A DNA stretch of 64,000 nucleotides, taken from Limosilactobacillus reuteri. Lineage in GTDB: Bacteria > Bacillota > Bacilli > Lactobacillales > Lactobacillaceae. Where the stretch lies: assembly GCF_013694365.1 (NCBI RefSeq), contig NZ_CP059275.1, positions 1,178,001-1,242,000 of the forward strand, written 5' to 3'. Under the pieces are notes generated by a model that saw nothing but the letters and a program-made list of their open reading frames with translations, ran no database searches and was not told the origin of the DNA. Positions 25,053-33,539 of the stretch are shown one piece after another (positions within the stretch are counted from its first letter, which is position 1; each line of letters opens with the position of its first letter). The translations under genes and the position numbers were made by a program.

Positions 25053-25745
25053 ATGAGAAAGGAAGTACGTTACGCTTTTCAAAAAACTAGTCCGGTAATG
25101 CTTGGCTTTCTATTTTTAGGCGCCGGCTATGGAATCTATATGCATAAACTGGGCTTTAATTTTTTATATCCATTATTAATGGCCGCTACCATTTTTGCTG
25201 GATCAGTCGAATTTGTAATTGGTAATCTTTTAGTTCAAAGTTTTCAGCCGTTGACCGTTCTTGTACTAACTGCCCTTGTTAATTCACGACATATTTTTTA
25301 TGGCATTACGATGTTAAAAAAATATTCCAATACGGGAAAGTTAAAGCCGATTCTTATTTTTGGAATGTGTGATGAGTCTTTTTCCTTAAATGCAACGTTA
25401 AAAGTACCAGATAGCCTTGATCGCTCATATGTTTATTTTTACATAACCGCATTCAACTATTTTAGTTGGGTAGCTGGGGCAGGTTTAGGTGGACTCCTTG
25501 GGAGGGTGATTAACTTAAACTTAGCAGGCTTAGATTTTGTAATGACGGCACTTTTTATTGTGTTGTTTACAGAACAGTTGAAAAATGCCCGAACTCAGCG
25601 TGATGCTCTGATTGGTTTAGCATTTGCAATTATTTGTTTACTATTTTGCAACAAGAATGTTTTTCTATTAGTGACATTAGTAACACTTGTCGCGCTGTTT
25701 TCATTAAATTACTTAATCACGAGGAGAAAAAATGACATTAACTGA
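25053..25745 (+). CDS. azlC: AzlC branched-chain amino acid export protein
   Basis: A 230-residue membrane protein, large subunit of the AzlCD exporter for branched-chain amino acids and analogues. About seven hydrophobic segments; family hallmarks GFLFLGAGYGIYM, AGSVEFVIGNLL, and LVNSRHIFYGITML near residue 80. It ends with a Shine-Dalgarno (GAGGAG at 25721) and the 14 bases that start azlD, proving native order azlC then azlD with a 14-base overlap. Confidence 0.92.
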   Translation: MRKEVRYAFQKTSPVMLGFLFLGAGYGIYMHKLGFNFLYPLLMAATIFAGSVEFVIGNLLVQSFQPLTVLVLTALVNSRHIFYGITMLKKYSNTGKLKPILIFGMCDESFSLNATLKVPDSLDRSYVYFYITAFNYFSWVAGAGLGGLLGRVINLNLAGLDFVMTALFIVLFTEQLKNARTQRDALIGLAFAIICLLFCNKNVFLLVTLVTLVALFSLNYLITRRKNDIN

Positions 25746-26069
25746 ATGACATTAACTGAACAAATTATTTCAATTTTAATCGCAGCAGTTGTAACTATGG
25801 CAACCCGCTTTATCCCATTCCTGATTTTTGATCAGTCAAAAGAATTATCACCTTACCTGGAAGAACTGGGGAAATTCCTTCCGGCAGCAATCATGGGAGT
25901 ATTAGTAATCTATTGTTATCGGAATATTTCTTTTGCTGAGCCTAGTAAGGCATTATTAGAAATCGTTGCCGGCTTAGTAACATTATTTATTCACCTTTGG
26001 AAAAGAAATATGCCACTATCGATCTTGGTCGGAACTGGCTTTTATATGGTGATGCTGAATTTGTTTTAA
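25746..26069 (+). CDS. azlD: AzlD branched-chain amino acid export protein
   Basis: A 107-residue membrane protein with four hydrophobic helices, small subunit of AzlCD. VVTMATRFIPFLIF at residues 15-28 and YLEELGKFLPAAIMG are family motifs. Its first 14 bases are the same as the last 14 of azlC (25732-25745). Confidence 0.92.
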   Translation: MTLTEQIISILIAAVVTMATRFIPFLIFDQSKELSPYLEELGKFLPAAIMGVLVIYCYRNISFAEPSKALLEIVAGLVTLFIHLWKRNMPLSILVGTGFYMVMLNLF

Positions 26070-26747
26070 ATGACAGCATTAACTGAAAGTATGTTTGTAA
26101 TCTTTGACCAGCCAGAATTTTCCTTTAAGAAGATTAAGGAAAATCATTCACCAGAAGAAGTTGCAGACCTAAAAGAGAAGTTTAAAGCCGTTTGGCAAGT
26201 GTGGAAGAAGGTAAATCAAACTGTCGCTAGTCAACTACCAACGGGCGAATTCGCGAAGGTTCACGTTGAGAGTTGGACGAACGGCTGGAACCTGCGTGAT
26301 CATTACTGGGCCTCTTATCGTTTAGCATCGTTAGCAGACTATAATTCCTGTATTGGGGTGATGCTTGATAAAAAGCGGTTACAGGTCTACCTAATGTTTC
26401 AACATTATAAGAGTGAGCAACGACAAGGGACGCCGGATGAATACAATCAATTACTGGATAAAATACCGGAATGGGCTAATGATATTGATACTACACGCTG
26501 GTATCTTTGGGATAAGGATGAGATGGAATTTTCTGATCATATGTCACTGACTAAATACATCAATAGTCGGGATGCTCAGCAGCAATTTAATTCTGATGCA
26601 CGAAAGACTAGCTTTTTGCTTGGCAAATTTGCATTTCGTGGAAAAGACAGTGTCAATGATATGGAAAAATATATCGGTTCAGTTATTAGGCAACTTACCC
26701 CACTATATGAAGAATTGAAGTGGAAATATAACAGGGATGTTAAGTAG
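26070..26747 (+). CDS. Conserved hypothetical protein, HI_0552-like
   Basis: A 225-residue soluble protein beginning MTALTESMFVIFDQPEFSF with a central aromatic block HYWASYRLASLADYN. The pattern recalls the HI_0552 family of uncharacterised proteins, but this match is from memory and tentative. No catalytic motif is visible. Confidence 0.5.
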   Translation: MTALTESMFVIFDQPEFSFKKIKENHSPEEVADLKEKFKAVWQVWKKVNQTVASQLPTGEFAKVHVESWTNGWNLRDHYWASYRLASLADYNSCIGVMLDKKRLQVYLMFQHYKSEQRQGTPDEYNQLLDKIPEWANDIDTTRWYLWDKDEMEFSDHMSLTKYINSRDAQQQFNSDARKTSFLLGKFAFRGKDSVNDMEKYIGSVIRQLTPLYEELKWKYNRDVK

Positions 26748-26894
26748 ATGAAAGAGAATTCCCAACAATTACAACAAGATATTAAACATGATCGTCAAAT
26801 GATTGAAGCATCATTTGATAGCAATAAGTTGTTTACGTCTAAAGAGATGAAAGAACAATTTGGAAAATTCGGCTGGGGAAAACATGAAGATTAA
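26748..26894 (+). CDS. Small charged protein, unknown
   Basis: A 48-residue, strongly charged helical protein (MKENSQQLQQDIKHDRQ). Fits exactly between two genes. No family. Confidence 0.4.
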   Translation: MKENSQQLQQDIKHDRQMIEASFDSNKLFTSKEMKEQFGKFGWGKHED

Positions 26895-27092
26895 GTGCAA
26901 GCACTTCATATCGGGTCATACGATGATGAACCGGCAACGATCGAGAAAATACATAAATTTATTGAGAAACAGGGTTTACAAGTAGATATTAACGATGATC
27001 GGCATCACCATGAAATTTATTTGTTAGATCCCCGGCGGACGAAGGTTGAAAATCTAAAAACAGTATTACGAATTCCGGTAAAAAACAATTAA
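26895..27092 (+). pseudogene. GyrI-like protein, C-terminal fragment
   Basis: 65 residues, GTG start, with LHIGSYDDEPATI and HHEIYLLDPRRTKVENLKTV, the C-terminal end of a GyrI-like small-molecule-binding protein. The N-terminal half is the next piece in the window (27093-27347), so the fragments are in reverse order; the central section is not present. Confidence 0.8.
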
Positions 27093-27347
27093 ATGGCTTA
27101 TAATTTCAGAAAAGAGCAGAAAGAATTGTATGTCCCCGGAAAGAATCCCAGCCTAATCAATGTACCAATGATGAAGTATCTTGCTGTGCGGGGACATGGG
27201 GATCCTAATCAAGAAAATAGTGAGTATAAAAAAGCAATTGAAAAGCTCTATGCTGTTACTTATACCATTAAAATGAGCAAAAAAGGCACCTACCAAATTC
27301 CAGATTATTTTGATTTTGTTGTTCCCCCACTAGAAGGACTATGGTGA
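27093..27347 (+). pseudogene. GyrI-like protein, N-terminal fragment
   Basis: 84 residues beginning MAYNFRKEQKELYVP, including MMKYLAVRGHGDPN and ending FDFVVPPLEGLW before TGA. Homologues continue ...LWW, so the stop probably replaces a second tryptophan (TGG to TGA). Belongs with the fragment at 26895. About half the family length. Confidence 0.8.
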
Positions 27348-27938
27348 ATGGCTGGAATTCGGACCCATGCCTTAATTGCGGTGGGGGCGGCAATGGTCAT
27401 GATCATTTCAAAATACGGATTTTTCGATTTAATGAAAATCACCCATAGCAATTGGAACGTTGACCCATCACGGATTGCCGCTCAAGTTGTTAGCGGGATT
27501 AGTTTTTTAGGCGCTGGGACAATCATTAATCGTCACGATGAAATAATCGATGGTTTAACTATGGCAGCTAGAATTTGGGTTATCGGCGCAATCGGTCTTG
27601 CCTATGGTAGTGGTTTATACAGTATTGGGATTATTGGTACTTGTTGCGTTCTTTTAGCAGAAGTTATTGGAAAATATCTAGATCAGTTTGCACTTAGACA
27701 AGGTAAAGGATTCTCCTGCTTTATTCAATTAGAAGGAAATACTGATGATTTGCATGCACTTATTAATCAGTTAAACAAAAAATATTTTGAAGTTCCGCTC
27801 AAATACTCGATCTATGATTACGGAGACGGAAAAATCTCCTGTCAACTTTATGGTGAATTAAGATCTGGCTTCAAATCAGAAAACGTCTTTACTGACCTTA
27901 CTGAGCTAGGCAACATTAAAAAAGTTGAGCTAGAATAA
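27348..27938 (+). CDS. MgtC/SapB family membrane protein, N-terminally short
   Basis: A 196-residue protein: MAGIRTHALIAVGAAMVMI, then SRIAAQVVSGISFLGAGTII, the conserved MgtC core, and a soluble C-terminal ACT-like domain after residue 125. MgtC proteins usually start about 35 residues earlier with a first helix and a GLERE motif. Either the start is placed at an internal Met or the 5' end is lost. Role: membrane protein linked to magnesium or acid adaptation in the family. Confidence 0.8.
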   Translation: MAGIRTHALIAVGAAMVMIISKYGFFDLMKITHSNWNVDPSRIAAQVVSGISFLGAGTIINRHDEIIDGLTMAARIWVIGAIGLAYGSGLYSIGIIGTCCVLLAEVIGKYLDQFALRQGKGFSCFIQLEGNTDDLHALINQLNKKYFEVPLKYSIYDYGDGKISCQLYGELRSGFKSENVFTDLTELGNIKKVELE

Positions 27939-28475
27939 ATGAATAACGACGTCGAAAAAGTTTTATATACTCAAGATCAAGTCAATCAACGCTTAGATGA
28001 ACTTGCCAATACACTTACTGAAAAATATCAAGATGAATTTCCAGTTTTAGTTTCCGTAATGACAGGGGCAATGATTTTCACTAGCGAAATGATGAAGCGC
28101 CTTAATTTCAAGTTAAACGTTGATTATGTCGACGTCTCTAGTTACGAAGAAAGTTCAGAATCCACTGGAAAAGTTAAATTAATTCAAGATCTTTCCCACG
28201 ATATTAAGGGTCGACCAGTTATTATTATGGAAGACATTATTGATACTGGTCATACATTAAAGTATCTTACTGGTCTTTTCGCTGATCGTGGCGCGAAGAG
28301 TATTGAGATTTGTTCCTTACTCGATAAACCGGACCGTCGTGAAGTTAATGTTGAAGCTGATTACGTTGGTTTTAAAGTTCCAAACGAATTTATTGTCGGA
28401 TATGGCCTAGACTTTAATGGCCTTTACCGAAACCTGCCATTTGTCGGTGTGTTAAAGCGTTCCGTATATGAATAA
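27939..28475 (+). CDS. hpt: Hypoxanthine phosphoribosyltransferase
   Basis: A 178-residue purine salvage enzyme that joins hypoxanthine or guanine to PRPP. The PRPP-binding loop VIIMEDIIDTGHT is at residues about 92-104, and the N-terminal VSVMTGAMIF and C-terminal EFIVGYGLDFNGLYR are family signatures. Full length for a bacterial HPRT. This is a cytosolic enzyme; chromosomal neighbours suggest no operon. Confidence 0.9.
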   Translation: MNNDVEKVLYTQDQVNQRLDELANTLTEKYQDEFPVLVSVMTGAMIFTSEMMKRLNFKLNVDYVDVSSYEESSESTGKVKLIQDLSHDIKGRPVIIMEDIIDTGHTLKYLTGLFADRGAKSIEICSLLDKPDRREVNVEADYVGFKVPNEFIVGYGLDFNGLYRNLPFVGVLKRSVYE

Positions 28476-28871
28476 ATGGGCAAGGAAAATGGTAATAACT
28501 TCCCTCACCTAATTATTACAAGTGAACAAGTTACGAAAGATTGCCTTGATTACCTCAACAGCCAAAACATTTCATGGATCGCAGCTGGGAAAAATCAAAT
28601 TGATCTAGCCAAGGCAATGGAAATTCTTGCTGATGAATTCAATATTGACCGTTTAGCAATTGTGGGCGGCGGAAAAATCAATGGTGGTTTTCTAGAAGCG
28701 GGATCAGTTGATGAAATCAGTATTTTAATTGGGGCTGGTGTCGATGGGCGAACCGGTCAACCAAGTTTTTTTGATAATCGTACAGAAAGCAGTCGTCCAA
28801 TCGCTCTGCAATTAAAAGATGTTGAAAGCTATGAAGATGGCGCCGTCTGGTTACGGTATTTGGTTAAGTAA
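28476..28871 (+). pseudogene. Dihydrofolate reductase/RibD-like protein, C-terminal fragment
   Basis: 131 residues with ISWIAAGKNQIDLAKAM and LAIVGGGKINGGFL, the C-terminal nucleotide-binding half of the RibD C-terminal/DHFR-like fold. The N-terminal half is the next piece at 28872. Its first 37 bases are identical to the last 37 of that piece (29153-29189), where the two frames overlap. Confidence 0.85.
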
Positions 28872-29189
28872 ATGAACAAACCATATATTATCGTTCATAT
28901 GATGACATCAGTTGATGAACGAATTGATTGTGAAATGACGATCCAATTAGCCGGTGAACCCGAATACTATTCTACATTGGACAGTTTAAATGTTCCTACA
29001 AGGATTAGTGGACGTGTTACTGCAGAAGCCGAATTGACGCGTGGTGGTAAATTTAATTCGCAAAACAAAGAAATCCTTGGTAAAACTGACTTTGCTAAAA
29101 ATGCAACTGCTGATAGTTATAATATCGTTGTCGATACTAAAGGAACTTTACAATGGGCAAGGAAAATGGTAATAACTTCCCTCACCTAA
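28872..29189 (+). pseudogene. Dihydrofolate reductase/RibD-like protein, N-terminal fragment
   Basis: 105 residues, MNKPYIIVHMMTSVDERID, the typical N-terminus of RibD C-terminal-domain proteins, then frame is lost near ...TLQW. The native sequence reads CAATGGGCAAGG; one more G would restore LQWGKENGNNF into the frame of the fragment at 28476. A single base deletion in a G run explains both pieces. Confidence 0.85.
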
Positions 29190-29852
29190 TTGTTAGTCGA
29201 AGACGAAGAAAGTCTTGCTAGTTTCTTGATAACCGAGCTAGAACTTGAAGGTTATGAGGTCATCTGGGCAAAGGATGGACGCGAGGCCCTAGCAATATTC
29301 AAAGAAAAAGAAATAACCTTGATTTTATTAGATTGGATGCTCCCCGTTTACGATGGGCTAACTGTTCTCCGGCGAATTCGTCAATCAAGCAATGTGTCGA
29401 TTATTATGATTACCGCCCGTAGCCAAACTTCTGATATTAGCATGGCACTTGACCAAGGATTAGATGATTATATTACTAAACCATTTGAAATAGAGGAACT
29501 CTTAGCTCGAATTAGGGTTGCTTTACGACGGCTAGGTCAAGAAAAAGTAGACAAGCTTGACTACCATTTTGGACCATTTGAAATAAACTTACTGAAACAT
29601 CAATTTATGGTGGATGGGAAACAGGTGCATTTAACCCCGAAAGAATTTCCCCTCATGGCGACCCTCATTAAAGAACCCGGAGTAGTCCAAACCCGTGATG
29701 ACCTTCTTAACGAAATATGGGGTTATGATTTTGACGGCCAGACCAATACGGTCGATGTCTATATCCGGGCTTTACGCAATAAGTTAGGGAAATATCGTGA
29801 CTCAATTAGAACTGTGCGGGGGATTGGGTATGTATTAGGTGATGAACAATGA
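29190..29852 (+). CDS. OmpR/PhoB-type response regulator
   Basis: A 220-residue regulator. Receiver domain (acidic pocket VEDEES, phosphorylation Asp48 in ILLDWMLP, Thr in MITARS, Lys in DYITKPF) and a C-terminal winged helix (LTPKEFPLMATL, RTVRGIGYVLG). TTG start gives LLVEDEES without the usual 3-5 residues before it, so the first strand is clipped. Natively it ends ATGA into the kinase gene at 29853. Confidence 0.9.
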   Translation: MLVEDEESLASFLITELELEGYEVIWAKDGREALAIFKEKEITLILLDWMLPVYDGLTVLRRIRQSSNVSIIMITARSQTSDISMALDQGLDDYITKPFEIEELLARIRVALRRLGQEKVDKLDYHFGPFEINLLKHQFMVDGKQVHLTPKEFPLMATLIKEPGVVQTRDDLLNEIWGYDFDGQTNTVDVYIRALRNKLGKYRDSIRTVRGIGYVLGDEQ

Positions 29853-31184
29853 ATGAAAACCACACGAGCAGTAACTGCATCTCGACAATTAACCCGCCTT
29901 TTTCTAATGCTATTTGCAATTATTTTGGTAGTTATTAATCTGCTCTTTGTGGTTACAGCTACTAACCTAATCTATCGTTATGCTGATGATCAGGCAGAAG
30001 AAGTAATTGAGACCATTGAAAAAGACTGGCCCGAAAATCAAAATCGGGAAACTTTTTTGAATGCGTATGTTGCGCGGCAAGATGATGATGCAATCGAGAT
30101 TACTGATGGAGAACGGAGATATACCTCGCCCAAAGCGCGTAAAATTTTTAAGCGCATTGACCACCGCAAGTTAGCCCTTAAAAATCTACAGTTAACCTGT
30201 CATGGGGTCTATTATCTACGGCAGGAAAAGGTCCATCATCATCGCACCGTGAAAGTAGCAATTAATGTTGATGATTTAATCAAATTAACGGGTTGGTTGC
30301 TGATAGTGATCCTGTTAATCAACCTGGTAATAAGCATCGTGGCTCTCCCCATCATTCGTCGCTTGGCACACCGGTGGACCCAGCCCCTGACAAATTTGAG
30401 CGCTGAGATCGATGCAATCACGCCTCAAAGTGATCGATTGCAGACTTTGACGGTCCCTAAACAGCCGTTAGAGGTACACAAAGTTGCGCAGTCCTTTAAT
30501 CAATTATTAGGCCGGCAGTATCAGGTAATGCAACGAGAAAAAGAATTTATTGCGAATGCCTCTCATGAGTTAAAGACCCCCCTTGCCGGAATTCTGGGAC
30601 ATGTAAATTTAATCAGAAGGCACGGGGATAAACATCCAGAATTAATTGCTAAGTCATTAAGGTATATTGACCAAGAAGCGCAACGAATGAGTCAATTAAT
30701 AAATGAGCTGTTGATCTTAGAAGGACATCAAACGAAAAAGTTAACCGAAATCAACTTATCACAAGTTGTTCTCGCAGAAGTTAAATCCCTTCAAGGGGCA
30801 TATCACCAAAAGATTATTACCGATTTAGACCCAGAGCTATCTTATCGGATAACCACCGGAGATTTTCAAAGTCTTGTTCATAATCTCTTAGAAAACGCGG
30901 CCAAATATTCACCTCCTGATTCAACGATTAATGTCCAATTAACGGCGGATGATCACCAAATAATATTAAGCGTCGCCGATCAAGGGCAGGGAATTGCTAG
31001 GGAAAATCGGGAAAAAGTTTTCGAAAGATTTTACCGTGAAGATGAATCACACTCTAATAAGGTTGCTGGTTCAGGGATTGGCCTGGCGATTGTCAAAATG
31101 ATTATCGAAAAATACCACGGAAAAATCACGATACGCGATAATGAACCAAGTGGGACCATTTTTACGATTTACCTTCCAAAATAA
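29853..31184 (+). CDS. Sensor histidine kinase
   Basis: A 443-residue membrane kinase, partner of the response regulator before it. Two membrane helices (residues ~12-37 and ~147-170) enclose an extracellular sensor. A HAMP-type linker, then the H box NASHELKTPLAGI (His near residue 238), N box LLENAAKYSP, G1 DQGQGI, F box ERFYR and G2 GSGIGLAIVKMI are all intact. Overlap of start and stop (ATGA) with the regulator confirms a pair. Confidence 0.92.
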   Translation: MKTTRAVTASRQLTRLFLMLFAIILVVINLLFVVTATNLIYRYADDQAEEVIETIEKDWPENQNRETFLNAYVARQDDDAIEITDGERRYTSPKARKIFKRIDHRKLALKNLQLTCHGVYYLRQEKVHHHRTVKVAINVDDLIKLTGWLLIVILLINLVISIVALPIIRRLAHRWTQPLTNLSAEIDAITPQSDRLQTLTVPKQPLEVHKVAQSFNQLLGRQYQVMQREKEFIANASHELKTPLAGILGHVNLIRRHGDKHPELIAKSLRYIDQEAQRMSQLINELLILEGHQTKKLTEINLSQVVLAEVKSLQGAYHQKIITDLDPELSYRITTGDFQSLVHNLLENAAKYSPPDSTINVQLTADDHQIILSVADQGQGIARENREKVFERFYREDESHSNKVAGSGIGLAIVKMIIEKYHGKITIRDNEPSGTIFTIYLPK

Positions 31185-31835
31185 ATGACTGAAAAAATTG
31201 AAAAAAGACAAGACCAACAACCAAAGCCAGACAAGAAGAAAGCAAGGAAGTTCCCAAAGATGACTAAAAAAGTTCTGATTACCGCCTGTGTTTGTGGAGG
31301 ACTTGCGTTAGGAGCTGGAGGCATTGCTGGTGTCGCCGCAATGGATGGTTATCATGCTCAAATCGAAGCCGCGGTGAAACATGAAAAGTTAGCTAATAAG
31401 AGCGGCATCAAGATTGACCAACAGGCTGCAATTGATCAGTTTAACAAGAAGTACCCAGATAAGCACCTCAATGAAGTAGAGCTGGAAAGTGACAAGGGAA
31501 AATATGTGTACAAGGTAAAGGGCTTTGACAATACCAACGAATACAAGGTTAAAGTCAATGCCAAGGATGGCAAACTAATCTCTAACAAGTCTGAAAAGCT
31601 TGACCAAAATGAGAAGGAATATGCCTTAGATCCAGGTAAGGCAATTAGCCGTGATGAAGCGAGCCAAATTGCGGAAAAGGCAGCTAAAAAGGGTAACAGT
31701 ATTGAATGGAAATTAGAACAAGAAAAGGAAAATCAAGCTGTTTGGGAAGTTAAAGTAAAAGATGGCCGGACAGTTAAAGAAGTTAAGATTGATACCGGTT
31801 CGAAAAAAGTATTAGCCGTGGGAAACGACCATTAA
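31185..31835 (+). CDS. Membrane-anchored PepSY-domain protein
   Basis: A 216-residue protein: basic cytosolic N-terminus, one membrane segment (residues ~30-52), then an extracellular region with two PepSY-like units, seen in AAIDQFNKKYPDKHLNEVEL and ISRDEASQIAEKAAKKGN. PepSY proteins often inhibit peptidases or partner sensor kinases. It directly follows a two-component pair, so it may report on the envelope to that kinase (inference). Confidence 0.8.
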   Translation: MTEKIEKRQDQQPKPDKKKARKFPKMTKKVLITACVCGGLALGAGGIAGVAAMDGYHAQIEAAVKHEKLANKSGIKIDQQAAIDQFNKKYPDKHLNEVELESDKGKYVYKVKGFDNTNEYKVKVNAKDGKLISNKSEKLDQNEKEYALDPGKAISRDEASQIAEKAAKKGNSIEWKLEQEKENQAVWEVKVKDGRTVKEVKIDTGSKKVLAVGNDH

Positions 31836-32024
31836 ATGTTAAAGAAACACCCTTTAGCCTTATATATTACGTGGATAGTTGCTTTAGCAGTTATTCCATT
31901 ACCGTTTATCTTGACAAATAGTCAATTAACGACTGATTATGAAGATCTTTTTGCTTATGATGTGGGGATATTGGCCTATGTTTGGTGGTTGGTTATCATT
32001 TTCCTCTCAACTCGTCCAAGATGA
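31836..32024 (+). pseudogene. Ferric-reductase-like membrane protein, N-terminal fragment
   Basis: 62 residues with two membrane helices (about 10-27 and 43-58), ending STRPR before TGA. The family would continue with W or a loop into the helix that begins the next piece ([13 protein letters not shown] at 32025), so a W to TGA nonsense mutation is likely. Not functional alone. Confidence 0.65.
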
Positions 32025-32714
32025 ATGTATTTTTTGCATGCTTCGTTAGGCGTTGCAGTGCTGATTGCTGCGACTGCTCACAAATTTTTAAGTCCCGGCG
32101 CTGATCACCTTGTTGAAACGACGGGAGATATTGCTTGGTACTTGGCAATTGTCGGTATAATTTACGCGATTGTCTTTATGTCGGGATGGTTAGTTGACCG
32201 CTTTAAGCTGCTTCGCCACGTCCTTAATGATGTAACTGGTCAAAAAATAGATGACTCTGTTGAAATTCGCTTGCCGATCCGTAGTGATTACGGAGCTAAC
32301 CTAAAAATTGGGAAACAAGTATTTATCAACAGTGGTGCAATGTTTACTGATCTTGGCAGAATTGAATTAGAAGATAAAGTGTTAGTCGGACCCAATGTCA
32401 CAATTATTTCGGTAAATCATCCCCTGGATCCAGAAAAGCGCCATGGTATTGAATTGAAGGCAGTCCTTATTAAGGAAAATGCATGGCTTGGCGCAAACGC
32501 TACAATCTTACCAGGCGTTACGGTTGGAGAGAATGCTGTTGTTGCAGCGGGGGCAGTTGTTAGTAAAGATGTTCCTGCCAATACTGTTGTTGCAGGCGTT
32601 CCTGCTAAAGTAATTAAAAAATTGGAGGAGAATAATATGTCATTTGGATACATTACACCATTATCAGCAAACGTAGAACGGCAAAGGATTACTTTAAAAA
32701 TCGTTAGGGCTTAA
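32025..32714 (+). CDS. Fusion of ferric-reductase-like membrane part to maltose O-acetyltransferase-like domain
   Basis: 229 residues. Residues 1-65 hold membrane helices with histidines ([14 protein letters not shown]), like haem-binding ferric reductase membrane domains, continuing from 31836. From about residue 70 the text is a maltose/galactoside O-acetyltransferase: [20 protein letters not shown], then left-handed hexapeptide repeats ([20 protein letters not shown]). The catalytic His is in SVNHP. The acetyltransferase N-terminal maltose-binding helices are absent. After KKLEENN an in-frame ATG with a strong upstream GGAGGAG begins a 25-residue tail that looks like the start of another gene. 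Confidence 0.7.
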   Translation: MYFLHASLGVAVLIAATAHKFLSPGADHLVETTGDIAWYLAIVGIIYAIVFMSGWLVDRFKLLRHVLNDVTGQKIDDSVEIRLPIRSDYGANLKIGKQVFINSGAMFTDLGRIELEDKVLVGPNVTIISVNHPLDPEKRHGIELKAVLIKENAWLGANATILPGVTVGENAVVAAGAVVSKDVPANTVVAGVPAKVIKKLEENNMSFGYITPLSANVERQRITLKIVRA

Positions 32715-33539
32715 ATGAAAAAGTATTATCAGTTATTATTAGGACTTAGTGCCATTTTTGTTGGTTTATTAGGAATAAGTTCGCGCGTTCGTACGGTGAC
32801 CCACTATGTGCAATCCGCGACCCCGACGATTTTTGTGCATGGCTGGGGGAGCAGTTCTCATGCCGAAGAAAAAATGGCTAATGCGGCCCGTGATGCCGGT
32901 GTAATCAAGACAATTGTGCGGGCGAATGTTGACAAAAAAGGGAAGGTAACTTTTAACCGCCCAATTCCCGCAAATGCCGTTAATCCTATTGTGGAAGTCA
33001 ACCTTGAAGATAATAAATTAAGTGCATATCGAGATAATTACACGCAGGGCTATCATCATGGTGGTGAATATGTAAAAAATGTGGTATTAGCTTTAGAAAA
33101 ACAACACCATTATAAGCAAATTAACCTTGTGGGCCATTCAATGGGAAACTTGGAAATTATCAATTATATTAATGACAATGTAAATGATAAAAGCCTTCCG
33201 CAAGTAGCCCACTTAGTAGCGATTGCTGGACACTATAATGGACTGGTAGGGCAAAGTGAGACGCAAAATGCTAAGATAAATCCAAAGACCGGCGAACTAG
33301 AGAAAATGGACTCTGCCTACCGCGAATTACTTGGTTTACGGCAGACCTTTCCGAAAAATACAGCCGTGTTAAATATTTATGGGGATGTTGGGGATGGTAG
33401 TCACTCGGACGAAGATGTACCGGTAAATTCTGCTAAATCATTAAAGTATTTAGTCAGTGATCGTGCAAATCATATCGCGAAGTTGAAATTCATGGAAAGA
33501 ATGCCCAGCACAGTAAGCTCCACAATAACAGTCAAGTAA
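32715..33539 (+). CDS. Alpha/beta hydrolase, DUF915 family, secreted
   Basis: A 274-residue protein with an N-terminal membrane/signal segment (residues 4-22). The alpha/beta fold shows oxyanion FVHGWGSS, nucleophile NLVGHSMGN (Ser), and likely acid-His near GDVGDGSHSDEDV and NHIAKL. DUF915 proteins are predicted cell-surface hydrolases of lactobacilli; substrate unknown. Confidence 0.88.
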   Translation: MKKYYQLLLGLSAIFVGLLGISSRVRTVTHYVQSATPTIFVHGWGSSSHAEEKMANAARDAGVIKTIVRANVDKKGKVTFNRPIPANAVNPIVEVNLEDNKLSAYRDNYTQGYHHGGEYVKNVVLALEKQHHYKQINLVGHSMGNLEIINYINDNVNDKSLPQVAHLVAIAGHYNGLVGQSETQNAKINPKTGELEKMDSAYRELLGLRQTFPKNTAVLNIYGDVGDGSHSDEDVPVNSAKSLKYLVSDRANHIAKLKFMERMPSTVSSTITVK

